A DNA stretch of 64,000 nucleotides, from positions 310,001 through 374,000 of the forward strand of contig NZ_VSJK01000001.1 in the NCBI RefSeq assembly GCF_008085915.1, written 5' to 3'. Origin of the DNA: Oceaniovalibus sp. ACAM 378 (lineage in GTDB: Bacteria; Pseudomonadota; Alphaproteobacteria; Rhodobacterales; Rhodobacteraceae). This document shows positions 54,885-64,000 of the stretch, piece after piece. Every line of letters begins with the position of its first letter. Position 1 is the first letter of the stretch. A program made the position numbers and the translations under genes. A model generated the notes under the pieces. It worked only from the letters and a program-made list of their open reading frames with translations, did not search any database and was not told the DNA's origin.

Positions 54885-56315
54885 ATGACATTTCTGCTGG
54901 TTTTACACGCGCTTCTGGTCGCCACACTTACGGTGCGCATCCTGCTGCGCGACGACCTGTCGCCCCCCGCCCGGTTGGCCTGGTTCATTGTGCTGAACCT
55001 GCTGCCCTACTTCGGAAGCATCGTCTATTTTCTGTTCGGCGAGATCGATATCGGCAGCCGTGCAAACCGACGGCACAAGGAAATCTTTGATGAGATCAGG
55101 GCAAAAGCGTTTGAATTCATGGGCGACGCTGACGAAACCGATCACCTGATTGACCCGGTTTATCGCCCGGCGTTCCGATACGCAGGGTCGATCAACGGCT
55201 TTCACCCGGTCGGTGGAAATGCCGCTGAACTGATGGCGGACGGCGACGCGACTCGCGCAAGGCTGGTGGCGGATATCGACGCTGCCACCGATCATGTGCA
55301 TGTGCTCTATTACATCTGGCTGGCCGACAACACCGGCACCGATGTTGCCGAGGCGCTGATCCGCGCCACCGGGCGTGGGGTGACCTGCCGCGCGATGGCG
55401 GACGGGCTTGGATCGCGTTCCCTGATCAGATCGGCGCTGTGGAAACGTATGGGTGACGCCGGGGTCGAACTTGCCGTGGCGCTGTCGTTCAGGAACGTTT
55501 TCCGCGTTCTTCTGACCAGCCGTATCGACCTGCGTAATCACCGCAAGATCACCGTGATCGACTCGCGCATTACCTATTGCGGCAGTCGGAATTCCGCCGA
55601 TGCCGAGTTTCTGCCAAAAGCAAAATATGCACCCTGGGTCGATATCATGCTGCGCTTGACCGGGCCGGTCGTGGCGCAGAACCAACTGCTGTTCGCCAGT
55701 GACTGGATGCATGCGACGGGCAACACGCTGGACGGAATTGAACTGGTGGCCGAGCCGGTTGCAGGCGGATTTCCGGCGCAGGTCATGGGTGTCGGCCCTA
55801 CCGAACGTCGCGGTGCCACGCCTCAGCTTTTTGCCAACCTCATTGCCTGCGCCCAAAGTGATCTGACGATTTCCACGCCCTATTTTGTGCCCGATACGAC
55901 GCTGATGGACGCACTTTGCGCCGCAGCCCATCGCGGGGTCACCGTCACGCTGATCTATCCCCAGATGAACGACAGCTGGATCGTCGCCGCTGCCAGCCGC
56001 AGCTATTATCACAAATTGCTGGATGCGGGCTGTGTGATCCATGAATTCCGGGACGGGCTGCTGCATGCCAAGACCCTGACCATTGACCGAAAGATCTGTC
56101 TGGTCGGGTCATCAAATCTCGACCTGCGCAGTTTCGATCTGAACTATGAGAATAACATCCTTATTCAGGACGAAGGCACGGCGCGGGCGGTTTTTGAGCG
56201 GCAACAGGACTATATCGGCCGCAGTGACGCGGTTGCATTGCCCGCTGTTCTTGCATGGCGTTGGCACAGGCGGATCTGGAACAACGTTGTCGCAACAATC
56301 GGCCCGGTGCTTTGA
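54885..56315 (+). CDS. Cardiolipin synthase (phospholipase D family)
   Basis: The 476-residue protein has two N-terminal membrane helices (about 1-60) and two HKD motifs: HRKITVIDSRITYCGS near 225 and HAKTLTIDRKICLVGSSN near 400. It makes cardiolipin from phosphatidylglycerol at the inner membrane. It lies beyond the catalase terminator and probably has its own promoter. Membership of ClsA rather than another PLD type is inferred from the two N-terminal helices. Confidence 0.92.
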   Translation: MTFLLVLHALLVATLTVRILLRDDLSPPARLAWFIVLNLLPYFGSIVYFLFGEIDIGSRANRRHKEIFDEIRAKAFEFMGDADETDHLIDPVYRPAFRYAGSINGFHPVGGNAAELMADGDATRARLVADIDAATDHVHVLYYIWLADNTGTDVAEALIRATGRGVTCRAMADGLGSRSLIRSALWKRMGDAGVELAVALSFRNVFRVLLTSRIDLRNHRKITVIDSRITYCGSRNSADAEFLPKAKYAPWVDIMLRLTGPVVAQNQLLFASDWMHATGNTLDGIELVAEPVAGGFPAQVMGVGPTERRGATPQLFANLIACAQSDLTISTPYFVPDTTLMDALCAAAHRGVTVTLIYPQMNDSWIVAAASRSYYHKLLDAGCVIHEFRDGLLHAKTLTIDRKICLVGSSNLDLRSFDLNYENNILIQDEGTARAVFERQQDYIGRSDAVALPAVLAWRWHRRIWNNVVATIGPVL

Positions 56316-56450
56316 AGCATCCGCCGATTGCGCTGATAATCAGGCTGAATCAGCCTTCATTGCTTTGCACCCTCGTTCCGTCTCACGGACCGACCTTGTA
56401 GCAGGTCAGCCTGCCGGATCCTCTGTAACCGGAGGCACCGATCCGGGCAG

Positions 56451-57686
56451 TCATGCTCTGCGGCGTACGTCATCGCCGCTGCGCCCGATCAGCTGTAAAT
56501 AGAGTTCGGCATCGGTGTCACCCTCGGTTCCGAACACCAGCACGCGCGAATCTGCATCCAGCCCCAGCGCCTTGCGTGCCGCGTCATGCCCAGTTGCCGC
56601 GATCAGCGCAGCCAACCCCGCAACGGCGGATTCACCCGCCACGATCAACGGATCGCCGGTCGAGGGATCGGCCAGCAGGCGCATCATCGCAACTGCATCG
56701 TCATCGGCAACCGACATGACCGCATCGGCGGATTCGCGCAGGATGTCCCAGGCAATCAGGCTGATTTCTCCACAGGCGAGACCCGCCATCAGGGTATCAA
56801 GATCGCCGTGAACGGCCGTGGGCGCACCTGCCCGGATCGTTTCAACCCAGCAGGCCGATTTGTCGGGGTCGGCCAGAACGATCTTTGGCCGCTCAGCACC
56901 GTATCGGCGTTTGACATGGGCCGCGACCGCTGCGGCCATGCCGCCAACGCCGGTTTGCAAAAAGATATGCGTCGGGGCCGCACCCAGTTGGTCGCAAGCC
57001 TCGGCGGCCATGATTTCATAACCCTGCATCACGTCCTTGGGCACGTCGGTATAGCCAGGATAGGATGTGTCGGAGACAACGAACCAGCCTTCACGCGTCG
57101 CGGTTTCCTGCGCGGCGCGGACGCTGTCGTCATAGTTGCCTGCCGTGCGAACGACCTTTGCGCCAAAGGATTCAATCGCCTGTTTACGGGCTTGGCTGAC
57201 CGTGGCGTGAATGAAGATCACGCATTTGCAGCCAAAGGTCTGCGCGCCCCATGCGACCGAGCGCCCATGGTTGCCATCGGTGGCACAGCACACCGTTATG
57301 TCGGCAATGACGTCGGCGTGAGTTCCGTCGATAATTTCACTGGTGGCAGGGATCTCGATTCCCTTGATCCGGGCCACTTCGCGGCGCAGCAGTTGCGAAA
57401 CCGCATAGGCTCCGCCAAGCGCCTTGAAACTGCCCAGACCAAAGCGCGATCCCTCGTCCTTGAAATGGAGGCTGGCAACGCCGATCTGTGCTGCCAGATT
57501 CGCCAGGGGCACCAATGGCGTTTGCGCATATCCGGGCCATGCCGTGATCGTCGCCTTGGCATTGGCGAAGGCATTGTCGTTCAGAACTGCCGATTGCTCT
57601 GGGCCATAGACCGCCAGCGAATCGGCCTGCGGGTTGAGCAACAGTTCGTTTTCTTGCGACTGGCCAAGAGTATTTGTGAAACGCAC
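56451..57686 (-). CDS. dpaL: Diaminopropionate ammonia-lyase, GTG start
   Basis: The 411-residue PLP enzyme cleaves 2,3-diaminopropionate to pyruvate and ammonia. GSFKALGGAYA holds the PLP lysine, and CATDGNHGRSVAW and TGVGGMAAAVAAH are the substrate and phosphate loops. A GTG at 57686 follows AAGGAA by 8 bases and fits the family start; an ATG at 57725 has no such site. No transporter or regulator of its own is adjacent. Confidence 0.9.
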   Translation of the reverse strand: MRFTNTLGQSQENELLLNPQADSLAVYGPEQSAVLNDNAFANAKATITAWPGYAQTPLVPLANLAAQIGVASLHFKDEGSRFGLGSFKALGGAYAVSQLLRREVARIKGIEIPATSEIIDGTHADVIADITVCCATDGNHGRSVAWGAQTFGCKCVIFIHATVSQARKQAIESFGAKVVRTAGNYDDSVRAAQETATREGWFVVSDTSYPGYTDVPKDVMQGYEIMAAEACDQLGAAPTHIFLQTGVGGMAAAVAAHVKRRYGAERPKIVLADPDKSACWVETIRAGAPTAVHGDLDTLMAGLACGEISLIAWDILRESADAVMSVADDDAVAMMRLLADPSTGDPLIVAGESAVAGLAALIAATGHDAARKALGLDADSRVLVFGTEGDTDAELYLQLIGRSGDDVRRRA

Positions 57687-57823
57687 GGTTGGAATTCCTT
57701 CTAGCTGCTGGATCGCGCAGCCCAAGGGCCGGTCGTTCCAGTCTCATTGCGGCGCAGTTTCCCCGCGCCGCCTGTGCTGGACATCAGCCGCCAGAGCATG
57801 CCGGAGCACGCTCTGGCCGGACG

Positions 57824-59275
57824 TCAGCTGATTTTCGTCAGCAATTCGTCCAGCGACTTCTTCGCATCGCCATAGAACATCCGTGTGTTTTCCTTGTAGA
57901 ACAACGGATTTTCGATGCCCGAATATCCGGTGCCCTGCCCGCGCTTGGACACAAACACCTGTTTCGCCTTCCAGCACTCCAGAACCGGCATACCGGCGAT
58001 GGGGCTGTTGGGATCATCCTGCGCCGCCGGGTTCACGATGTCGTTGCTCCCGATCACGATGGCCACGTCGGTTTTCGGGAAATCGTCGTTGATCTCGTCC
58101 ATTTCCAGCACGATGTCATAGGGCACACGCGCCTCGGCCAGCAGCACGTTCATGTGCCCCGGCAGACGCCCGGCGACCGGATGGATCGCAAACCGCACTT
58201 CTTTTCCCTTGGCACGCAAGCGCTTGGTCAACTCGCTGACCGATTGCTGAGCCTGTGCCACGGCCATGCCGTAACCGGGGATGATGATGATGCTGTCCGC
58301 ATCCTCGAGCGCGGCTGCCACGCCGTCGGCGTCGATGGCGATCTGTTCACCCTCGACCGCCATCGCCGGGCCGGTGGTGCCGCCAAAGCCGCCAAGGATG
58401 ACGCTGACAAACTTTCGGTTCATCGCACGACACATGATATAGGACAGGATCGCGCCGCTTGACCCGACCAGCGCGCCCGTCACGATCAGCAGATCGTTGC
58501 CGAGCGTAAAGCCGATCGCCGCCGCCGCCCAGCCGGAATAGCTGTTGAGCATGGAAACCACGACGGGCATATCCGCGCCGCCGATGCCCATGATCAGGTG
58601 CCAGCCGATGAAGCCTGCGATCAGGGTCACCAGGAACATTGTCCAGATACCGGCGCCGTTGAAATACATCAGCCCCAGGATCACGCAGAGCGCCAGTGTT
58701 CCGGCGTTCAGCATATGACCGCCCGGCAGTTTCTTCGGCGCACCCGAGATCCGCCCCGCCAGCTTGCCAAAGGCAACGACAGAGCCGGTGAAGGTGATCG
58801 CGCCAATGAAGATGCCAAGGAACACCTCGACCTTCAGAATGGCGACTTCCACCGAGTTCTTGTGCCACAGCAGTTCGCCAAACCCGGTCAGGTCGGCATC
58901 GGCCAGCGACACGCCGCTGTCACGCATGGCGGTGACCCCAGACAGCATGATGTCGGCGTTGAGACCGATGAACACTGCCGCAAGTCCGACGAAACTGTGC
59001 AATGCCGCGACAAGCTGCGGCATGTCGGTCATCTGCACCTTGGCGGCGATGTAATACCCGGCCAAAGACCCCACCGCGATGGCGAGCAGGATCAGGAACA
59101 GGTTCTGCACCCCCGGTCCGAACACCGTGGCGAACACGGCCAGCGCCATGCCCACGATGCCGTACCAGATGGCGCGTTTGGCGCTTTCCTGATTTTTCAG
59201 CCCACCCAGAGACAGGATGAACAGGATCGATGCGGCAATATAGGCCGCGGATTGAATTCCGATGCTCATCATCAT
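57824..59275 (-). CDS. pntB: NAD(P) transhydrogenase subunit beta
   Basis: The 483-residue subunit carries nine membrane helices and the C-terminal NADP-binding domain ([10 protein letters not shown], then [15 protein letters not shown]). It drives NADPH production with the proton gradient. Three successive ATG codons (59275, 59272, 59269) stand behind GAGGAG, so the exact first residue is unsure. It follows pntA by 7 bases. Confidence 0.95.
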   Translation of the reverse strand: MMMSIGIQSAAYIAASILFILSLGGLKNQESAKRAIWYGIVGMALAVFATVFGPGVQNLFLILLAIAVGSLAGYYIAAKVQMTDMPQLVAALHSFVGLAAVFIGLNADIMLSGVTAMRDSGVSLADADLTGFGELLWHKNSVEVAILKVEVFLGIFIGAITFTGSVVAFGKLAGRISGAPKKLPGGHMLNAGTLALCVILGLMYFNGAGIWTMFLVTLIAGFIGWHLIMGIGGADMPVVVSMLNSYSGWAAAAIGFTLGNDLLIVTGALVGSSGAILSYIMCRAMNRKFVSVILGGFGGTTGPAMAVEGEQIAIDADGVAAALEDADSIIIIPGYGMAVAQAQQSVSELTKRLRAKGKEVRFAIHPVAGRLPGHMNVLLAEARVPYDIVLEMDEINDDFPKTDVAIVIGSNDIVNPAAQDDPNSPIAGMPVLECWKAKQVFVSKRGQGTGYSGIENPLFYKENTRMFYGDAKKSLDELLTKIS

Positions 59276-59282
59276 CGTCTCC

Positions 59283-60854
59283 TCAGGATTTCTGGAACAT
59301 GGCAAGCATCCGGCGTGTCACCAGAAAACCGCCAACGATGTTGATGGATGCAATCAGAACCGAGATCACCGACAGCAGCACGACAAGATAGCTGCCCGAG
59401 CCGATCTGCAACAATGCGCCGACAATCACGATGCCGGAAATCGCATTGGTCACCGCCATCAGCGGCGTGTGCAGCGAATGGGCGACGCCCCAGATCACCT
59501 GGAAGCCGATGAAACAGGCCAGCGCAAAAACGATGAAGTGCTGCATGAACGACGCCGGAGCGTATGCGCCAACGATCGCCATCAGCAATCCACCGACCAG
59601 CAGCAGCCCGACCTGAGATTTGGTTGCAGCGCGGAATGCCGCAACTTCCTGAGCGCGCTTTTCCTCAACCGTCAACTCGCGCGGCTTCTCCTTTTTCGGA
59701 GCGGCGGCGATTGCATTGATCTTCGGTGGCGGTGGCGGCCAGGTGATCTCACCCTTATGGGCAACGGTTGACCCGCGGATCACGTCATCCTCCATGTTGA
59801 CGACGATCGTACCGTCCTTTTCGGGGGTCAGATCGGTCAGCATGTGACGGATGTTGTTGGAATAAAGCGTCGATGCCTGCGCCGCCATACGCGACGGGAA
59901 ATCGGTATAGCCAACGATGGTCACGCCATTGTCGGTGACGATCTTTTCGTCAGGGACGGTCAGTTTGCAGTTGCCGCCGCGCTCTGCCGCGAGATCGATG
60001 ATCACCGATCCGGGCTTCATCGCCTCAACCATGTCGGGCGTCCACAACTCGGGCGCTTCACGGTTGGGGATCAGGGCGGTGCAGATGACGATGTCGATGT
60101 CGGGCGCCATCTCGCGGAATTTGTCGAGTTGCTTCTCGCGGAATTCCGGGGAAGACGGCGCGGCATAGCCGCCGGTGGCGGCGCTGTTCTGCGACGTTTC
60201 CTCAAAATCGAGATAGACGAACTGGGCGCCCATGGATTCGATCTGTTCGGCCACTTCGGGGCGCACGTCAAAGGCATAGGTAATCGCGCCAAGGCTGGTT
60301 GCCGTACCGATGGCGGCCAGTCCGGCGACCCCTGCCCCGATCACCAGCACCTTGGCCGGTGGCACCTTGCCCGCTGCGGTCACCTGCCCGGTGAAGAAAC
60401 GGCCAAAGTTATTGCCAGCCTCGATCACCGCGCGATAACCGGCGATATTGGCCATGGAGGACAGCGCATCCATCTTTTGCGCACGGCTGATCCGGGGCAC
60501 CATTTCCATGGCGATGACCGAAGCCCCCGTGCCGCGTGCCTGTTCCATCAACTCGGCGTTGCCCGCCGGGTTGAAGAACGAGATCAGCAACTGCCCATCG
60601 TGCAGTTGTGACACTTCGTCGGTTTTTGGCGGACGAACCTTGGTCACGACATCGGCGCGTGACCAGACATCGGCGGCCGACCCGACTTCGACACCCGCCT
60701 CGCGGTAAGCCTCATCGTTGAACCCGGCCGCGTCGCCCGCGCCGGATTCAACAATGGCGGAATGACCAAGTTTGGCCAATGCGCGGGCGCTGTCAGGTGT
60801 CAGAGCGACTCGTCGCTCGCCCTCAAACAGCTCTTTTGGTGTCCCAATCAGCAT
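59283..60854 (-). CDS. pntA: NAD(P) transhydrogenase subunit alpha
   Basis: The 523-residue subunit binds NAD(H) in an alanine-dehydrogenase-like N-terminal domain ([30 protein letters not shown]) and ends in four membrane helices, so it is the undivided form. GGGAG lies 7 bases before the ATG at 60854. It leads the pntAB pair. Confidence 0.95.
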   Translation of the reverse strand: MLIGTPKELFEGERRVALTPDSARALAKLGHSAIVESGAGDAAGFNDEAYREAGVEVGSAADVWSRADVVTKVRPPKTDEVSQLHDGQLLISFFNPAGNAELMEQARGTGASVIAMEMVPRISRAQKMDALSSMANIAGYRAVIEAGNNFGRFFTGQVTAAGKVPPAKVLVIGAGVAGLAAIGTATSLGAITYAFDVRPEVAEQIESMGAQFVYLDFEETSQNSAATGGYAAPSSPEFREKQLDKFREMAPDIDIVICTALIPNREAPELWTPDMVEAMKPGSVIIDLAAERGGNCKLTVPDEKIVTDNGVTIVGYTDFPSRMAAQASTLYSNNIRHMLTDLTPEKDGTIVVNMEDDVIRGSTVAHKGEITWPPPPPKINAIAAAPKKEKPRELTVEEKRAQEVAAFRAATKSQVGLLLVGGLLMAIVGAYAPASFMQHFIVFALACFIGFQVIWGVAHSLHTPLMAVTNAISGIVIVGALLQIGSGSYLVVLLSVISVLIASINIVGGFLVTRRMLAMFQKS

Positions 60855-60919
60855 GAACAAACTCCCTGAAATTATCTCGGACGTTCATGCCCGCGCACTT
60901 TCCTAGCGTCAAGCGACAG

Positions 60920-61384
60920 TCACTTTTTCTTCTTCATACCGTCAACGGCTTCTGACACCTGACCCTTGAGGTCAGTAAAGGCTTTCTCGTTCGCCTCGCG
61001 ACTGGCGTCGGCCAGTTTCTTCATCATCGAAAGCGCCTCTTCGACAGCTTCGTTCATCGACTGCTGCTTGGCTTTCAGAGTATCGGGGCCGACGTTGTCT
61101 TCGGCCCACTGATATTGTTCGCGCACCGCATTGGTCATCTGACCAAAGACATCCATCTGCTTGTCCAGCATATCCTTATAGGCGCTGGCTGCAGCCTTGT
61201 TCGCCTCACCCAGCGCGTCGAAATTGCGCTGGTTGGCTTTCATGATGCCTTCCATGTCGAACATCTGCGGCGTTTGGGGTTGGAACATGGCGAACATGTT
61301 CTGCGGTTGAAACATCTTTGTCATCTCGGCGGGATCGAACGCCTTGAACATCTCGGACATATCGAACGGGTTCTTCTGGGCCAT
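60920..61384 (-). CDS. Phasin family protein
   Basis: The 154-residue protein is all-helical with a Met/Phe/Gln-rich N-terminus that repeats MFQPQ (about residues 24-40), then a long amphipathic phasin helix bundle (about 45-145) and a Lys-rich end. Phasins coat polyhydroxyalkanoate granules. It follows lpd by 13 bases on the same strand, linking acetyl-CoA production and carbon storage. Confidence 0.85.
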   Translation of the reverse strand: MAQKNPFDMSEMFKAFDPAEMTKMFQPQNMFAMFQPQTPQMFDMEGIMKANQRNFDALGEANKAAASAYKDMLDKQMDVFGQMTNAVREQYQWAEDNVGPDTLKAKQQSMNEAVEEALSMMKKLADASREANEKAFTDLKGQVSEAVDGMKKKK

Positions 61385-61397
61385 TGCGGGCTCCTTT

Positions 61398-63161
61398 TCA
61401 GTGGCGTTTCTTCGGTGGCATCAGATCGGTGATCGTACCCTCGTACATTTCAGCGGCAAAATTCACCGTTTCGCTCAGTGTCGGGTGCGGGTGGATCGTG
61501 TGGCTCAGATCGACGGCATCCGCCCCCATCTCGATGGCCAGCGCAACCTCGGAGATCAGATCTCCGGCACTGGTTCCGACGATGGCCGCGCCGATGATCC
61601 GGTCGTCAGCAGGATCAAACAGCAGCTTGGTGATACCCTCACTTCGCCCGTTTGCCAACGAACGGCCCGAAGCGGCCCATGGGAACACACCCTTGGCGTA
61701 TTTAATCCCCTTAGCCTTCGCCTCGTTTTCCGTGACGCCGACCCAAGCGACCTCTGGGTCAGTGTATGCGACCGAGGGGATCACACGCGCGTCAAAGAAG
61801 CGTTTGTGCCCCGCCGCAACCTCGGCTGCGACCTTGCCCTCATGCACCGCCTTATGCGCCAGCATCGGCTGTCCGACCACATCGCCAATGGCAAAAATAT
61901 GCGGCACACCGGTGCGCTGCTGATTGTCCACGGCAATGAAACCGCGTTCGTCCACGGCGACACCGGCCTTTTCGGCATCGATCAGCTTGCCGTTCGGACG
62001 ACGCCCGACGGCCACCAGCACCTTGTCGAAGGTATCGGTGCTGGTCTTCCCCTTGTCATCTTCGAAGGTGACCTTGAGCCCGCTATTCTGCGCCTCAATA
62101 CCCGTGACCTTGGTCTTGAGCAGGATATTCTCGTAACGCTTGGAAATGCGGGAGTGCAGCGGCTTGACAATGTCCTTGTCACAGCCCGGAATAATCTGGT
62201 CCATCAGCTCGACAATGGTGATCTTTGACCCAAGCGCCTCGTAGACCGTCGCCATTTCAAGACCGATGATTCCGCCGCCCAGAACCAGCATCCGTTTCGG
62301 AATGTCAGCGAGTTCAAGCGCACCGGTCGAATCGACAACGCGGGGATCATCATGGGGGATGAACGGCAGCTTTACCGATTCCGACCCGGCAGCGATCACA
62401 CATTGATCGAAACTGATGGTGGTGGTGCCCTCGCCGGTATCGACCGAGATCATATTGGGGCCAGTGAACTTGCCGTATCCTTGCACGGTCGTCACCTTGC
62501 GCGCCTTGGCCAGCCCTTTCAGGCCACCGGTCAACTGGTTGACGACACCATCTTTCCAGCCGCGCAGCTTGTCCAGATCGATCTTGGGCTTGCCGAAGGT
62601 AATGCCATGGTCGCCCATGTCATCCGCTTCGCTGACGGTCTTGGCGGCATGCAAAAGCGCCTTGGACGGGATACAGCCGACGTTCAGGCAAACTCCGCCC
62701 AAAGTGGCGTATTTTTCGATCAGGATGACGGATTTGCCCAGATCGGCAGCACGGAATGCGGCGGTATAGCCACCGGGGCCGGAGCCAAGCACGACCACTT
62801 CGGCGTGCTGATCGCCCTTGCCGGTCGCGCTGCCTGTTGCGGCGACGGGTTTGGGCGTCTCGGGCGCGGATGCGGGTGCAGGTGCGGTGGGCTCCTCGGA
62901 CGCTTTCGCGCCCTCCTCGCCGGTTTTGGCCTCGGCGCCTTCCATCACGAGGATCAGCGAGCCTTCCGAGACTTTGTCGCCTTCCTTGATCTTGATTTCG
63001 CTGATCTTTCCGGCGGCGGGGCTGGGAACTTCCAGCGTCGCCTTGTCGGATTCGAGTTCGATCAGCGGGTCTTCCTTGGCGACCGTATCACCCACCGCCA
63101 CGAGGATGGTGACGACCGGAACGTCCTTGAAATCGCCGATATCGGGTACTTTGACTTCCAT
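61398..63161 (-). CDS. lpd: Dihydrolipoyl dehydrogenase with N-terminal lipoyl domain
   Basis: This 587-residue E3 subunit has a lipoyl domain (about 1-80, ESDKATLEVPSP with the lipoylated Lys), an Ala/Pro/Glu linker and the flavoprotein core. The redox disulfide is CLNVGC, and HPHPTLSE near the end holds the active-site His. It reoxidises the lipoyl arms of pyruvate dehydrogenase E2. The start lies behind a run of eight G just after the E2 stop. Confidence 0.95.
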   Translation of the reverse strand: MEVKVPDIGDFKDVPVVTILVAVGDTVAKEDPLIELESDKATLEVPSPAAGKISEIKIKEGDKVSEGSLILVMEGAEAKTGEEGAKASEEPTAPAPASAPETPKPVAATGSATGKGDQHAEVVVLGSGPGGYTAAFRAADLGKSVILIEKYATLGGVCLNVGCIPSKALLHAAKTVSEADDMGDHGITFGKPKIDLDKLRGWKDGVVNQLTGGLKGLAKARKVTTVQGYGKFTGPNMISVDTGEGTTTISFDQCVIAAGSESVKLPFIPHDDPRVVDSTGALELADIPKRMLVLGGGIIGLEMATVYEALGSKITIVELMDQIIPGCDKDIVKPLHSRISKRYENILLKTKVTGIEAQNSGLKVTFEDDKGKTSTDTFDKVLVAVGRRPNGKLIDAEKAGVAVDERGFIAVDNQQRTGVPHIFAIGDVVGQPMLAHKAVHEGKVAAEVAAGHKRFFDARVIPSVAYTDPEVAWVGVTENEAKAKGIKYAKGVFPWAASGRSLANGRSEGITKLLFDPADDRIIGAAIVGTSAGDLISEVALAIEMGADAVDLSHTIHPHPTLSETVNFAAEMYEGTITDLMPPKKRH

Positions 63162-63176
63162 AATGTCGCCCCCCCC

Positions 63177-64000
63177 TTACAGCATCAACCGCCGGGCATC
63201 GCCCAGCAGATATTTCAGATGGACGCAGAACCGCGCCGCCAGTGCGCCGTCCACGGCACGGTGATCATATGACAGCGACATCGGCAGCATATTGCGCGCG
63301 ATGAATGTTTCGCCATCCCAGACCGGTGCCATCTTGCTGCGCGTCAGGCCCAGAATAGCAACTTCGGGCGCGTTGACGATCGGCGTGAAAGACGTACCGC
63401 CGATCCCGCCAAGGGACGAGATGGTGAAGGTCGCGCCCTGCATATCCGCGCTTTTCAACTTGCCGTCGCGGGCCTGTGCCGAAAGATCGCCAAGTTCTTT
63501 GCTGATCTCGACGATCCCTTTTCGGTCGGCATCCTTGATCACCGGAACCATCAGACCATTCGGCGTATCGGCGGCGAAACCGATGTTGAAGAAATCCTTC
63601 TTGATCAGCTTGTCACCGTCGGGATGGATCGAGCTGTTGAATTCCCAATGCTTTTTCAACGCCGAAACGCTGGCCTTGACGAGGAAGGACAGCAAAGTCA
63701 CCCGATAGCCTTCGGCCTTGGCCGCTGTGTCCAGCTCTTTGCGGTACTTGTCGAGGTCGGTGATGTCGGCCTCTTCGTTGTGGGTCACATGGGGAATGTT
63801 CAGCCACGAGCGATGCAGCGCGGGGCCAGACAGCTTTTTGATCCGCGACATGTCCACGTTTTCGACCGGGCCGAACTTGCTGAAATCGACCGGCGGGATT
63901 GGTGGGATTCCCGAGCCTTGGGTCGAAGCGGCAGAGGTAGCCGGGCCGGTTGTCTTGAACGTTGCGGTGATGTCTTCGCGCAGAATGCGGCCCTTGCGGC
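63177..64000 (-). CDS. aceF: Pyruvate dehydrogenase E2, dihydrolipoamide acetyltransferase (C-terminal part)
   Basis: The gene enters from the right edge; 273 C-terminal residues are visible. GRILREDI at the edge is the end of the E3-binding domain. The catalytic domain follows with HVTHNEEADIT and DHRAVDGALAARF, where His and Asp are catalytic. The ATG at 63857 is internal and is not the start. lpd and the phasin gene follow. Confidence 0.94.
   Translation of the reverse strand, partial: RKGRILREDITATFKTTGPATSAASTQGSGIPPIPPVDFSKFGPVENVDMSRIKKLSGPALHRSWLNIPHVTHNEEADITDLDKYRKELDTAAKAEGYRVTLLSFLVKASVSALKKHWEFNSSIHPDGDKLIKKDFFNIGFAADTPNGLMVPVIKDADRKGIVEISKELGDLSAQARDGKLKSADMQGATFTISSLGGIGGTSFTPIVNAPEVAILGLTRSKMAPVWDGETFIARNMLPMSLSYDHRAVDGALAARFCVHLKYLLGDARRLML

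Overview
The window is a stretch of bacterial chromosome with high GC (roughly 60-65% by eye). Gene content and gene style point to an alphaproteobacterium of the Rhodobacteraceae (Roseobacter group). Pointers are a metZ gene with a SAM-II type leader, a tetrameric sarcosine oxidase operon, a UbiL-like hydroxylase, fused FolB, PntAB, a phasin beside the pyruvate dehydrogenase genes, and a perfect TTAA-N7-TTAA CtrA-type site. This assignment is inference from families, not from a database search.

Layout. 1-9308: end of an unknown gene, a membrane GT2 glycosyltransferase, a GntR regulator, a HAD pyrimidine nucleotidase, a UbiH/UbiL-type hydroxylase, a class V aminotransferase, two overlapping Lrp/AsnC regulators divergent from ilvC, and an EamA transporter. 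9384-20016 (minus strand): glyQ, a small membrane-anchored protein, glyS, a divergent PPDK-like enzyme, a SleB-like hydrolase, then the coupled set folB-folP-glmM. 20202-26122: an envelope protein with a dead protease domain, trkH, folE2, and metZ behind a SAM-II riboswitch. 26345-26932 is a scar holding pieces of an alpha/beta hydrolase and a GST. 27024-33046: soxBDAG with an XRE-cupin regulator. 33096-38276: ftsY-eamA-yciB, a kinase-like protein, an AlkB-like hydroxylase and a small secreted protein.

38300-40871 is a decayed mobile-element region around tRNA-Ser(GCU). It holds remnants of IS481, IS66 and IS3 elements and a broken tyrosine recombinase whose 3' end lies about 90 bp from the tRNA 3' end. 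This is the only clear accessory region.

40872-46792 is a phosphate module: a Na/Pi cotransporter followed by ugpBAEC for glycerol-3-phosphate uptake. 46988-56315 is a stress cluster: a TTHB210-like secreted protein, a cupredoxin and an ECF sigma factor in one operon, then a thioredoxin-fold/NhaA fusion, DUF2945, DUF488, an AhpD-like protein, a CBS protein, a DUF6522-like protein, catalase and a cardiolipin synthase. 56451-64000 is central metabolism on the minus strand: diaminopropionate ammonia-lyase, pntAB, a phasin, lipoyl-domain-bearing dihydrolipoyl dehydrogenase and the 3' part of the pyruvate dehydrogenase E2 gene.

The most notable signals are the SAM-II leader with an enlarged loop and a terminator, the ECF/cupredoxin/TTHB210-like operon without an anti-sigma gene, several proteins that lost canonical active-site or metal-binding residues (protease-like 20202, SoxD, the thioredoxin domain on NhaA, the PPDK ATP-grasp half), a 25-bp near-perfect palindrome before catalase, and a sharply bounded low-GC block inside glyS.
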